Source of the DNA: Peromyscus leucopus
Taxonomy: Eukaryota; Chordata; Mammalia; Rodentia; Cricetidae
Length of the DNA stretch: 64,000 nt
Assembly (NCBI RefSeq): GCF_004664715.2
Contig: NC_051072.1
Location: 33,196,642 to 33,260,641 of the forward strand
Direction: 5' to 3'
Positions 1 to 10,664 of this stretch are shown piece after piece; position 1 is the first letter of the stretch; the number at the start of each line of letters is the position of its first letter. Position numbers and translations under genes: made by a program. Under the pieces are notes generated by a model that was not told the DNA's origin, made no database searches, and was given only the letters and a program-made list of their open reading frames with translations.

Positions 1-112
1 TACATGGGAAGTTCCAAGCCAGATCCTCATTAAAAAGTAAGGAAAAGAAGTGAAAAGAAAGGAAAAGACAAGACAAGACAGGAAAAGGGAAAGAAAAGAA
101 GGAAAAATGTTG
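1..112 (+). repeat. Possible SINE 3' end with A/G-rich tail, cut by window edge
   Basis: The first ~30 bases resemble the right end of a B1- or B4-like SINE ('agttccaagccag'), followed by an A/G-rich tail of GAAAA and GACAA units. The left part lies outside the window, so the family cannot be settled. Confidence 0.35.
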
Positions 113-831
113 CTTGCTTCTGGGAAATTCAGAAACATGGGAACTTGCCTTTACATGCAACCTAATTGGATTAAAGAGCAAGCACATTCAAAGATAGCTC
201 AGAGACAATGGTATGCAAAATTCAAGCAATATTTTAGTTCAGTTCCTCATGAACACAAGAGGTAACTTTTACAATTATTATTCTAAAAATGTATATGAAG
301 ATTAATATCCTCAGAGAAGAAAGCAAGTGATTAAAAGCCTGCAATAAATTGATGTCCAACTGGGATTTGGAATGCCCACAAAGATGGGAGAAATTTTCCA
401 TTATAATGGATACAGTTTTGGCTGCAAAATAGAAACTTAGAGGTTTCATTGTTACTGATTTTTTAATAGTCTATAATCAGTTCATTTTTGGCTGTGATCC
501 AGGGGTTATTTGATGATTTTAAATTACTAGGCAATTTGTGATTCAGAAAAATTAATTTTCTGTGTAACTTTTTGTAGGCAGAAAATATGGGCTACATAAT
601 TTATTTCTTTACAAATTATTTACGGTTTTGATAACTATTTAAAATAAGTATTTGTATGTTGCAGGTACTAGGAAAAGGGTATATAATTTTCCTGCATGGA
701 ACAAATATATAAATATGTAAATAGGCTGTGTGACTGATAAACTGGGGGTGTTTTTTTATTTTTCAGTCCGTTTCCTTTAATCCTGTGTTCAGATTTTGGG
801 CAAGAGCAAGAGATTACATCATTACTCTGTT
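113..831. other. Unique AT-rich sequence
   Basis: No repeat, exon-like pattern or RNA gene is recognised here. Short open frames on both strands overlap one another and show no protein signature. Confidence 0.5.
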
Positions 832-853
832 GTGGTGGTGGTGGTGGTGGTGG
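832..853. repeat. (TGG)n microsatellite
   Basis: Seven uninterrupted TGG/GGT units, followed to about 915 by a looser GT-rich tract. Confidence 0.9.
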
Positions 854-856
854 CTG

Positions 857-1683
857 TGTTTGGTATTTGTTTTGTGTTTGTGTGTGTTCACACACGTGTC
901 TGTGCATGTGTGTGAAAGTGTAACACCAAATCAGAGGTGAAAGATACAGGGTCCAATGTTTCCATGTTCATGCACATAGTGTGAGTATGCCACGTGCAAA
1001 GAGATGGGATGGGCACCAGAGAGAAATGGCAAATGGAAGAAGCAAAGGGGTGTCCAGAGATGAATATGTCAAAGGGACAGTAAAAATGTCATGACTAAGA
1101 GCCATGAGTATATCTCAGTCAAGGGATCCTCCCATGGAAAATTCCTCTGCTTTTTTTGCCTGCTGACTCTGAAATGAGTTCACAGCAGCAGATTTAGTGC
1201 TGGTAGAGCTTTACACTGTGTGATTTGTTGTTGCGTTGACCCTACTACTTTCTCCTTTCCTGTTGGTCAAAATTGGCATCATTAATTTTTGGAAGAAATA
1301 CCCTATATGCAATTCTTTAAACAACTTTAGTAGGCTCAAAAAATAAATGGTTGTTGGTGGCCTAAAAGTCCAACGGTCAGTGGAAATTGCCTATCACATT
1401 CACTCAGATATATAAGATTGGAAGTCTCATCTCTATATAACTTTCTGTTTCAGGCCAAAAATTGGGGAGGAGGTATCAGTATATCGAAATCTGAAGGGGT
1501 CTGGAGCTTCAAATTTCCTATGTTCTAAAACAACAAGGGAAAATCAGAAGTAGGTGACCAGATGAACAGACACTATTTCTGCCCCAGCAGAGCTCACTAG
1601 CATTGAGCTCAGATTTACATCTCTCATTATGTACTTGGTATTCTACATTCTTAGAACCCAAGTAAGCTGAAATGGCAGTCATG
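857..1683. other. Unique sequence
   Basis: GT-rich at its start, otherwise mixed sequence without recognised repeats, genes or RNA motifs. Confidence 0.5.
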
Positions 1684-1684
1684 T

Positions 1685-1764
<80 letters not shown>

Positions 1765-1803
1765 CCTCTCCCTCTCCCTCTCCCTCTCCCCCTCCCTCCC
1801 TCC

Positions 1804-1858
<55 letters not shown>

Positions 1859-1862
1859 CTTC
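1684..1862. repeat. (CT)n compound microsatellite
   Basis: About 180 bp of almost pure pyrimidine: long CT runs at both ends and a CTCTCC-type block near 1765-1800. The frames that read through it as Leu-Ser or Arg-Glu repeats are artefacts. The homopurine-homopyrimidine character gives triplex (H-DNA) potential. Confidence 0.95.
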
Positions 1863-2411
1863 CTGCGTCTACTCTGTGGGCAGTTACCAAAGTATTAAAG
1901 TCCCCACAGTCAAAATAATCTTAAATTAACAAATAGAATGCATCTACATTCCTTTCCTTGGAATAAATGAAGAAAAAAAATGTATTGCCTTCACATCAAA
2001 CTACTTTAGTCTATTCAAGATGCGATAAAAAATAACATATAAGGGGTATTAACAAATTATTTTAAATTTTTTTCACAATTCTAGAAATTCAAAGAAAGAA
2101 AACCAAGAATAAAGGATAGACTGATGTAGTGACTGTCAAGGGCATCCTTGCATAACATTTTCGTGGGTGGGAAAAAGAATGAGATGTGGGTTCTTACACT
2201 GCAGGAGGAGCAATCACATAAGGGCAGACCCATTATAGCCCAGGCATACCCTGGAAGTGTGCTCTTCGTTCTTCTGCATTAGGGGTTAAGTTTGAGTAAG
2301 TCACTTGTTTCCTGGATTTGTCCCAGTTTTCCTTAGATTTTTACTGCTATTTCAAAAGGAGTCACATCTAGGGACCATTGGTTTGAAATGGAAAGCAAAT
2401 TACCAAAATTG
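1863..2411. other. Unique sequence
   Basis: No recognised repeat or gene. It ends at a long pure A tract. Confidence 0.45.

Positions 2412-2448
<37 letters not shown>
2412..2448. repeat. Pure poly(A) tract, 37 bp
   Basis: Uninterrupted A run. No SINE, L1 or processed-gene body is recognisable upstream and no target duplication is visible, so its origin is open. Confidence 0.9.
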
Positions 2449-2451
<3 letters not shown>

Positions 2452-2684
2452 GAAGCATATTAACCATTGCCTGGCAGCATAGGAAGCTTTTACTTTTACT
2501 ACGGGCACATTTTACTTTGAAGTGAATACATTTTTCAAAACACAGTTCAAGTATGTCTAGGTCTATTAGTTTCAGACAACCTAATTCCATGCTCTGATAG
2601 GAATAAGAGAACTTTACAAACCAAAAGACATATGAATAGTAATTGCTACCTGGCATTTTCCACAGAAGACAGGAAAGCAAAGGC

Positions 2685-2687
<3 letters not shown>

Positions 2688-2720
<33 letters not shown>
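2688..2720. repeat. (CA)n microsatellite
   Basis: About 16 CA units immediately left of the minus-strand composite repeat. The end of the tract and the next bases (cacatacatgctgacaca) recur in similar form at 3789-3815, on the far side of the inverted pair. Confidence 0.9.
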
Positions 2721-2722
<2 letters not shown>

Positions 2723-2732
2723 TGCTGACACA

Positions 2733-3230
2733 TGTAGATGAATTTCTAAATGATCTTATTAAATTAAAAAAAAAAAAAAACACAGAGCCAGATATAGGAG
2801 TGAAAGCCTGAGAGAGATCAGAGGAATAGGAACAGCCACAAGCTAACCTCACCTCACCAACTCCACAGCTTCCAAGGGCGAAATACTTCCTGTCTACCCA
2901 TGCCTATATGCCTTGCTGTTCTGCCATCTGATTTGCTCTCTCTGTCCAGCTGCATCACTTCCTTTTCCTGCCCAGCTCTGTCACTTCCTGTCTGTCTGTA
3001 CAGACCTCCAGAGCTCCATGGTTAACGGGTGTTAGAATTTAAGACATGTTCCACCATGTCTGGCTCTGTTCCCAGTGTGGCCTTGAACTCACAGAGATCC
3101 AGATGGATCTCAGCCTCCCAAGTGATAGGATTAAAGGTGTGTGCTAACATTGCATGACTTTTGTGTTTACCTGTAATGACTGGCTTTTTATCTCCAGGCA
3201 AACTTTATTTATTAGAGCACAAATAAAATA

Positions 3231-3234
<4 letters not shown>
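2733..3234 (-). mobile_element. Composite repeat, subfamily A (minus copy)
   Basis: Read on the minus strand, it begins near TGGTGATATTTTATTTG and ends AGAAATTCATCTACA, the same ends as six other copies in this window. Inside is a B1-like segment (the 'cctttaatcctatcacttggg' type core, then 'gttcaaggcc'), a 'ggaggtctgtacagacagacaggaag' type stretch, and an A tract at 2766-2780 near its 3' end. It shares the longer subfamily A interior with the copy at 19431-20141. It sits head to head with the plus copy at 3277. I recognise it as repeated within this window, not by an established family name. Confidence 0.75.

Positions 3235-3276
<42 letters not shown>
3232..3276. repeat. (CA)n microsatellite between inverted repeats
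   Basis: About 22 CA units placed exactly between the 5' ends of two oppositely oriented composite repeats. The flanking bases agcacaaataaaatatcac and gtgatattttatttgtgct are reverse complements. Confidence 0.95.
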
Positions 3277-3278
<2 letters not shown>

Positions 3279-3739
3279 GTGATATTTTATTTGTGCTGAA
3301 ATGTGATTTTCTTTGTATGTTAATAAATAAAGTTGCCAGGGGGTCAGAGCTAATAGCAAACCATTTAGCAGAAGTCTGGCAGTGGTAGCACATGCCCTTA
3401 ATCTGATCACATGGCAGGCAGAGTCTGTGTGTTCTAGAACATAGCCAGCTTGGTGACACACGCCTTTTATCCAAGTACCAACCATAGAGACCTGGAGGTC
3501 TGTATAGACAGACAGTGATGAAGAAGTCATATGGCTGGGTTTAGAACCAATGAGAAGGCAGAATAGAAAGTCAATAAAAATACAGACACACAGGAAATAG
3601 GTCTCTTTTTTCTCAGGGTAAGGACAGCAGCGGCTGGTAAGCTAAAGGCTATTCACTAGTGCTCTGGCCTCTTGGGCTTTTAACTCTTTATTTGGCTCTG
3701 TGTTTCTTATTTAATAAGACTGTTTAGAATTACATCTAC

Positions 3740-3740
<1 letters not shown>
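3277..3740 (+). mobile_element. Composite repeat, subfamily B (plus copy)
   Basis: Starts TGGTGATATTTTATTTGTGC and ends TTAGAATTACATCTACA. It contains AATAAATAAAG early, a B1-like core ('ggcagtggtagcacatgccc'), 'gacctggaggtctgtatag', and a 3' block with 'tctttatttggctctgtg'. The same order is found at 12056, 21940 and 54979. It is flanked on both sides by (CA)n, so any target duplication is masked. Confidence 0.8.
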
Positions 3741-3779
<39 letters not shown>

Positions 3780-3855
3780 GCACACACACACACATACACA
3801 CAAATGCTGACACACACTAGCATAGACACATGTACATGTATACAGGCACACACAA
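3741..3855. repeat. (CA)n-rich tract
   Basis: (CA)n with short interruptions (gcacag, cataca), becoming imperfect after 3800. It abuts the 3' end of the composite repeat. Confidence 0.9.
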
Positions 3856-4034
3856 GGAGTCATTGTGCTGGGGGATGAGGACCATGCAGCTCGTGAAGGT
3901 GCTGTATCATCAATCTTATTAACTGGACACCGAATGCTTTCACTGCCTCAGCACCTAACTTCTTGTCCTTTAGAATGCCACTTCTTCAGCTTCCCTTTCT
4001 TTCTTCCTGAAAAGAAAATATGATACTCCCGATG

Positions 4035-4077
<43 letters not shown>

Positions 4078-5017
4078 GAATTTTCCTCTACTGGCCCAAC
4101 ACTTTCGTGGAAAAGTCTTAGATGTACCTGAGATAAACCTCGATATCTTAAATGCATCCTGTGTGACAAGGAAGGAGAGTGCCTATAATAACTCTCCCAA
4201 GTCGCTATGAATAATGAGACATTTGCAATGAAGAGATTTATTTTTTCACCAAACATTGAAGACATGTTCTAAAATGCTAAGCAGAATACAAAATTTCAAT
4301 ATCCACTTAAGTTTCATTTGATTGTTAACATCAACAGGAACTTTCTCCTGGTCTTTTACACCTAAGAATTTAAAAAAAAAAAAAAAAAAACAAAGAAAGG
4401 GAATGAAAATACGCCAAACAGTCCAATCATAGTCACTTTATCCCTCACAGAGGTGTGTTTTCTTATCAATCATAGCTTCACACAGAGCTCATGGTCCTCA
4501 GAGCTGATGTAATTGGGCGCTATGAGAGTTGTAGCAAAATCATACCTTCCTTAATTTTGAGCAGATTCACTTATGTATTCAAGTTTGTATACCTTGTATT
4601 GTATCTTATTAACCTGCCAAGGAAAGCTTAATGAAAACCTGAATGGCAGTAGAGAAAATTAAAAATCTCTTTCTGTTTTTTTGTTTTTTTTCACATGTTA
4701 GAAGAAAGTCATCCTTTGCTTTGTCATTAGATGGTGTTACCGCAAGTTTCCATAGATTTTGTCATCTGACTCACAGAATCTTTTTTTTTTTTAATTTCTA
4801 ATTGGATGAGCAGTATGTCATAAGTCAACACTTAATATCCCCAAATATAGACACTGAATATGTGTTTATAATACCATGTTCTTTCCATCTTTGTTGCATT
4901 AATTGAATTATATGAACTGAATGTCTATGTTGCATTCCTAGCATATAATCTAAATGTTTATGAATTAGTAAGATACACACACAAAGCATGCCAAGCATGC
5001 ACATCTACACATATGTG
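3856..5017. other. Mostly unique sequence with A tracts
   Basis: Contains a pure 41-bp A run at 4035-4075 and a 19-bp A run at 4372-4390. Otherwise no gene or recognised repeat is seen. The open frame running through the first A tract reads it as poly-Phe and is not credible as a protein. Confidence 0.5.
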
Positions 5018-5214
5018 CACACATGATCCTTTTTTTTGTTGTTGTTTTTGTTTTTGTTTTCCAAGACAGGGTTTCTCTGCGTAGCTTTGCACCCTTCCTG
5101 GGACTCACTCTGTAGGCCAGGCTGGCCTCAAATTCATAGAGATCCACCTGCCTCTGCCTTCCTAGTGCTGGGATTAAAGGAGTGTGCCACCACTACCCAG
5201 CAACACACATGATC
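5018..5214 (-). mobile_element. B1 SINE (minus) with 11-bp target duplication
   Basis: A T-rich tail, then 'agacagggtttctctgcgtag', 'aggctggcctca' and 'gtgctgggattaaag' identify a full B1 on the minus strand, body about 5029-5203. Direct repeats cacacatgatc at 5018-5028 and 5204-5214 are its target-site duplication. The right end has the 'gcaaagc' type variant seen in the other B1s here. The element derives from 7SL RNA and was mobilised by L1 proteins. Confidence 0.93.
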
Positions 5215-5967
5215 TTAAACATAGTTTGCAACCGGGTAGGAATACTTACTTCTAATTTATTTTATTTAGTGTATTTTTGGTTATGATAATTTGACTTAAA
5301 CAGAAGTGCTCTTGGCTATTCCTTTTTTCAAGAAGCATTTTTAGATTAATTGTATCATTTCTGTATGGATTTGTTGATAATATTTACCAGTAAAGCTGTC
5401 TGAGCATATAATTTTCTTTGTCAATGTCTTCAGTTAAAAAATTGATTATTGAATATATATAAAATATTTTACACTTTATTTTCTCTTATGTTGGTTTTGA
5501 TCATTTGTGTTTCTAAAGAATTTACCCATTGAGTCTAAATATTGTACACCTCAGCTTCAAGTAGATTTCAATACGTTCTAACGATCTTTTAATGTTAGAT
5601 TTGCAGGGATGGCCCTCTTTTACTTGATGATGAGTAACATGGATAATGAGTTTCCTCCTTTGCACAATCCCTCCCCCCGCCCCGCCTTGTTAATAGAGCC
5701 ATGTAAGTTTGCTGATTTTATTAACCTTTCCAAATACCACTATGAATCCCCCTTCTAACGCTGTCTCAACAAACTTTGGTATGTTTTGGTTTTAATGGCT
5801 TGCCCTTTGAGAAAGCCTATCATCTAGGCTTTCTCTGCCTTATTGACGTACAGAATTCACACTTATTTCTCCTTGATACTCTTTTGTAGGTTCCTGGTCT
5901 CAAGAATTACACATGACTTTGTGATTAAGACAGAAAGAATACAGTGAAATGTCAGACGTTAAATTCT
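5215..5967. other. Unique AT-rich sequence
   Basis: No gene or clear repeat. A short C-rich patch lies at about 5672-5685. Confidence 0.45.
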
Positions 5968-6367
5968 TCATAAAGCACAGGGACAAATAGCCAAACGAGT
6001 GGAAGCACATGAACTATGAACCAATAGCTGAGGAGCGCCCAACTGGATCAGGCCCTCTGGATAAGTGAGACAGTTGATTGGCTTGATCTGTTTGGGAGGC
6101 ACCCAGGCAGTGGGCCCAGGTCCTGTGCTCAGTGCATGAGTTGGCTCTTTAAAACCTGGGGCTTATAAGAGGGACACTTGGCTCAGCCTGGGAGGAAGGG
6201 ACTGGACCTTCCTGGACTGAGTCTACCAGGTTGATCTCGGGGGAGGCTTTGCCCTGGAGGAGGTGGGAATGGGGAGTAGGCTGGGGAGAAGGGGAGGGTG
6301 GCAGGAGGGGAGAGAAGGGAATCCGTGGCTGATATTTAAAATTAAATTAAATTATAAAATAAAAAAA
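5968..6367 (+). mobile_element. L1 3' UTR, 5'-truncated (plus)
   Basis: Matches the 3' UTR of the copies at 26340 and (minus) 51627 segment for segment: 'ggacaaatagccaaacgag', 'atgagttggctctttaaaacc', 'ctggactgagtctaccagg', a G-rich polypurine stretch at 6236-6322, 'aatccgtggctgatat' and an A/T-rich tail with ATAAAATAAAAAAA. Only the final ~400 bp is present, so it is a dead 5'-truncated insertion. No convincing target duplication was found. Confidence 0.88.
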
Positions 6368-6424
6368 CTCATCACATGTCCTCTACTGTAACAATCTGCT
6401 AGCACAGATCCTATATTCATCTCA

Positions 6425-6555
6425 CCTTTTTTATTCAAAATTTTTTCATATGATACATTTTGATCATATTCTTTCCCAGCTCCTCTAAGCTCCCTTCTAC
6501 CTTCCTACTCATTCAACTTCATATGTGCATTCTCTTTCAAAAATAAATAAATTCT
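6425..6555 (-). mobile_element. Old L1 3' UTR fragment (minus)
   Basis: The T-rich start and pyrimidine-rich block ('cccagctcctctaagctccc ... cattcaacttcatatg') resemble the terminal 3' UTR of Lx-type rodent L1 in reverse orientation. Diverged; ends approximate. Confidence 0.5.
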
Positions 6556-8330
6556 CTCCCCCAAAATGAATTTTTTTGATAAATCATTGTCCTAAGTGTT
6601 CTCTGTAAATTATGGTGAACTGAAGCCACATCTTTCAGATGTAGCAATGTGCATTGCATTCTTGCATTAAAATTATTATTCTTGAACATTTGCATCAGCA
6701 GCTTTAGCTCAAACACTGATGCCTTCAGTGTCCGAGTATTTTCATAGAATATTGTTTTTTAACCTGATGGTCATTTTAATTTTAAGATATTGTTATATTT
6801 ATCAATGTAAGTAACTATGTTTGCTTAAAGTATATGGGTATTATAAATGTTAACTTATTTGAAAGTTTAATGAATTTGAGTATTTATTATTGTTTCTCTT
6901 CCCTGACTATTATTAGCAAGCATCTATAATGGCTTATAGAATTTCACAGAACATACATATTATTTTATGTATTACTGAGAGAGTTAAATGTTCTTATCAG
7001 TTCTACTACTGATATTCTTAGATTAAGCAAAGCTGCCTGCTTTGTTTTCCAACCTCTGTTAAAATTCAAATACTTAGAAGTAAAACTGTAAAAGAGTAGC
7101 AGTTTGAACATATCTAGGACCGAAGTGGCAGCTGAACATATCTAGGACAATTCACTGGGATGTCTCACTCTGTCTTTATGTACAGGAATCTGATGTATTC
7201 ATTCAATACAAAAGGAAAATGGATAGAATGTTTCATATGTAAACACATGATGTTTACAATCCAAAATACAAGTGATTGAAAATGTGTTCTGTATTCAGGC
7301 TTATGTAGGTGAACTCTTCCAAGAACTCAGAAGTATGCATTAAAATATATGTGTGTACCACCTCAGTTGAACAGAGAAAACAGAACAGGAGTGTGCAGAT
7401 CTCTGAGGAGGCAGAATTATAGGGCACAGTTTTGGCGAATCCAAAGTAAAATGTGTCTGTACCCTGAGCCTAACGACTTCAAGTCAGATCTGGTATAAAG
7501 AGAACTACATTCTGAATATTTGTGACAGATGGTGGTAGAGGTGAAAAAAAAAAAAGGCTCCAAAGAGGGTTTGTTGAAACCTTGATATCACTGAAAAAAT
7601 GAATCTTCCAGGCAGCATAGACTAGGCGGATGATGCGACTGACAGTATCATAAGCTTCTTCATTTGCTCATTGCTTGCTTATAAATTAGGGACATTAAGA
7701 CAAGAAATGTGATCTCTAAGTCGAGCAGAGTATGTTGAGATCACTTTAGCTGTAATACAAGATCCAACCCTTTTATTCACCCTGAGTACCCATGGAAAAG
7801 CTACTCCCTTTGCTTTCCTTAGTAGTTTTCAGTTAAGAGTCTGTTTAGGAAGGAACATTTAAGGCTGATAACTCCAGCACTAGCTGTCCATAACTCTGTT
7901 TCTTGGTAACAGATAAACAGGTAAACAGATTATGTTTAAAGAGTATCAGTTGATCTTCACCAGTGAAAAATAGCTAAGTGCCAAGCCTCTCTTGTGATCT
8001 AACCCTCTTTTGGGCAATGCAAGGAGGCTTTGCTGCCATTAGTATTTACCCCTATAAATAAGGAGAGGTGGACAAAAGCTCACCGCTTTTAACTTAGCTC
8101 CCTCAATGTGCATTGAAGTTCCCTGGGAAAGTGGCCCATCTGAGTGACTTCAATATTTCTTTAAAATTACAAATGGCACACAATGTCTTTATTCTCAAAG
8201 CACTTACAAATCTTATCTCTTTTCTCTGTCTCTAATATATTTTTGAACCTAATTTGATAGCATTTTAATAAATGGTTTTAAAAAAATACTATTCAATGCG
8301 GCCAACATATCATAGGATCCTTTCATTATT

Positions 8331-8460
8331 TGACAGTTTTGACAGATATTATTGATTTGGCCAGCAACTGTAGCTAACTGGAAGGGGACAATGTGACAGT
8401 TTTATGTAACAAAAGGCACAGTGTCATGTCAACTGAACTAAATGTTGTACAAAGTGACAG
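8331..8460 (+). promoter_or_regulatory. Cluster of four TGACAG motifs
   Basis: TGACAG occurs at 8331, 8340, 8394 and 8455, with an ATTGATTTGG near 8351. TGACAG is the core recognised by TALE homeodomain factors (MEIS, PKNOX, TGIF). Four same-strand copies in 130 bp exceeds random expectation, but function is inference only. Confidence 0.3.
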
Positions 8461-9182
8461 CAGGACAAAAAATCCTTTCAGACTTAATTTTCTGCTTCAT
8501 TTTTTCTCCCTACCATCAATACATAAGGCAATGCAGTAGGTGACGCGAATTAGTGGGATGGAGCATAAGGTCTATCCCCGACTCAGTGGCTGTACTTGAC
8601 TTCTTCCACGGCAGAGTGGCAATTATTTTTAAGGTGAATGAACAAGAAGAGCAGCTTATAGTAATCGACCTACCCCTATAGGAGAAAATATATCCCTTAT
8701 CAAGATGCTTTATACATTTCACCTAGGTGGCTTTTGGGGAAAAGATGAAAGGGAAAAGTCCCCATCTGCCAGACCATGCCTACAAGACACATTCGGTCAG
8801 GTCTTAAAAGCTGCAACAGCTTTGCCTGTGGGGTACCTATAATTATTATGTGGAGCAGCCACATGCCTGCTGCCATTCATTGTTCAGCTAACACAGGACC
8901 AGAATGAGAACAGGGGCTCCAGGCTGTGAGAGCACAAAGTGCAACTTTTCGATTTTGCTCTTCTGAGGATCTTGTATTGTGTGGAGTCCATGAGTGACAT
9001 CTTTGGCCTTCCTTGGGGTTCGGCAGATTGAATCAGTCATGCTGAGTTAAACAAGGAGGGGAGGACACAACCTTAGCCGTGCCTGCCATTTTTCCCTCCT
9101 AATTCAATCTACATTTAATCAATGAAAGTCATTTCTTGTTTGTTTAAGTGTAATATCCAGTGGATCTTGAGAGTTTCTGCAA

Positions 9183-9316
9183 CCGCACACTCTCTCCTTG
9201 GCCTCGCCTACCTTTTGAACTTCATCTATTGCTCTAGTACTGAGGTCAGGAACGCTGGAATGCAGAAAGCATCCCCACTGTCGATTCTTCTCGCGATTTC
9301 GCTGAATTGATAATCG
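9183..9316. promoter_or_regulatory. CpG-enriched patch in unique sequence
   Basis: CpGs fall at about 9184, 9205, 9253, 9282, 9292, 9294, 9300 and 9315, including 'tctcgcgatttcgctg'. The surrounding window is strongly CpG-depleted. GC content is only moderate, so this is not a classical CpG island. It could be an unmethylated regulatory element or simply a recent sequence. Confidence 0.3.
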
Positions 9317-10629
9317 GAGTGGAATCTGAGAGTCAAAAGTTGTAAATGACAGGCTGGAGAAAAATATTTTGAATGGGAAAGGAAACAGTGACCACAGAGA
9401 AAATAACCAAGGTTGACTTTCTAGAATACCAAACAGGAAATCAGCAGGAAATAACACCCCCAGGTTAAAGGACCTTCATTCAAGTTATCCGTTGTTCATT
9501 TTGGTGCTCGTGGTTCAAAGGTTGACTTTTAGCCTATCAGTATCACCATGACTTATGCAAGTTCAAGGTCTTTATTGATCGGTAGAGCTAATCTTAATCA
9601 AAATCTGTCTTCCTTTTCCACTTTGAGTGATTAAATAAGTCCAAGAGAGCTTGACACAGAGTCTGAGTTTCTGTGAGTTTGTGGAAAAATGCTGATCTAA
9701 GCATTCTATAACTTGTCAATTTTCAGAGCAGAAAGCAAACTGGAAGATAAAGTTCGGGGGAAACAAATTTCCCAGAACACAAGCAATTAATTATGTACCA
9801 TGGGCAAGGTGAAAGGTTACCATGATGCTAGAGTAAAGTGTTCTTGATATTTCTTTTTAAAATTATTGCTGCTAAAACATCAAATGGAAAGGAAAAGACT
9901 TATTTAAAAGTAGAAAACAAAGGATCCTGAATGAGGTAAAATTTTGGAATAAAGATTGAAGTTGAAATCGGTCCTGAAAGCTTTGGAACCAAGACGAATT
10001 TTTAAGAAAAAAGAAGTTCTCGGTGTAAGGAAACACAAATCATACATAAAATGTAGGTTTGGTGCGGTTTTGTAAAATAGTTAACAAACTAAGGTTTATA
10101 GAGTGCATATACCATATGTATTTTTACATAAGAATAGTACCTGCACGTCTTCACATCTTCATCCTTCTAAATGTAAACTGGTATGGTTAATATGAAATGA
10201 CAGATGTAGAAGTCTAGTGTAGAGTTCACTCTAATTTGAGCAGGGTATGGCTTTGGAGCTATTTTATTTTTTCTTTTCAGCTGTTTCATCTTACACGTTT
10301 GCATTGTAAAAGTGTCAAAGTGGCCAAAGAAAGTAAAGCTAATGAATGGTATTTTCCCAGGAACCACCTAAGCTCTCAGTCACAATAGCATGGTTTATTT
10401 CTGTTACAGCCAGAGCTCCTACCTGCTTAGCATCACACTATCACACTTCTGTCAGCAAGCGAGGCACTGGGCAGCTACTAGATGAATAATGGATGAAAGA
10501 ATAAATACAAATGGATAATTAGCAAAAGCATGCTTTCCAACTATGATAAAAATTGGTTGAAGGTGGCTCTGATACCCCACTCTTACTCTCTTGAAGGAGA
10601 ATTACCTAAAGATGCAATTCATTATTAAT

Positions 10630-10632
<3 letters not shown>

Positions 10633-10662
<30 letters not shown>
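10633..10662. repeat. Pure poly(A) tract, 30 bp
   Basis: Uninterrupted A run with no recognisable retroposed body upstream. Confidence 0.9.

Positions 10663-10664
<2 letters not shown>

Larger units (their letters stand above)
6556..10632. other. Longest repeat-poor stretch of the left half
   Basis: About 4 kb with no recognised SINE, LINE or LTR. The right half holds a TGACAG cluster (8331-8460) and raised CpG density from about 8540 to 9500. The open frames, including a 112-codon minus frame at 9119-9457, show no domain, have shadow frames opposite and are not called as genes. The region is a candidate for conserved non-coding DNA, by inference only. Confidence 0.5.

Noticed and set aside
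1651..1929. Leu-Ser and Arg-Glu repeat open frames
   Set aside because: Translation of a CT/GA microsatellite; the same applies to 24689-25034 and 44026-44465.
3277..3740. Calling the composite repeat an ERV LTR
   Set aside because: TG...CA-like ends tempted this, but the best-supported copies have 7-bp duplications with an extra A before TG, and B1-like interiors, so the class is left open.
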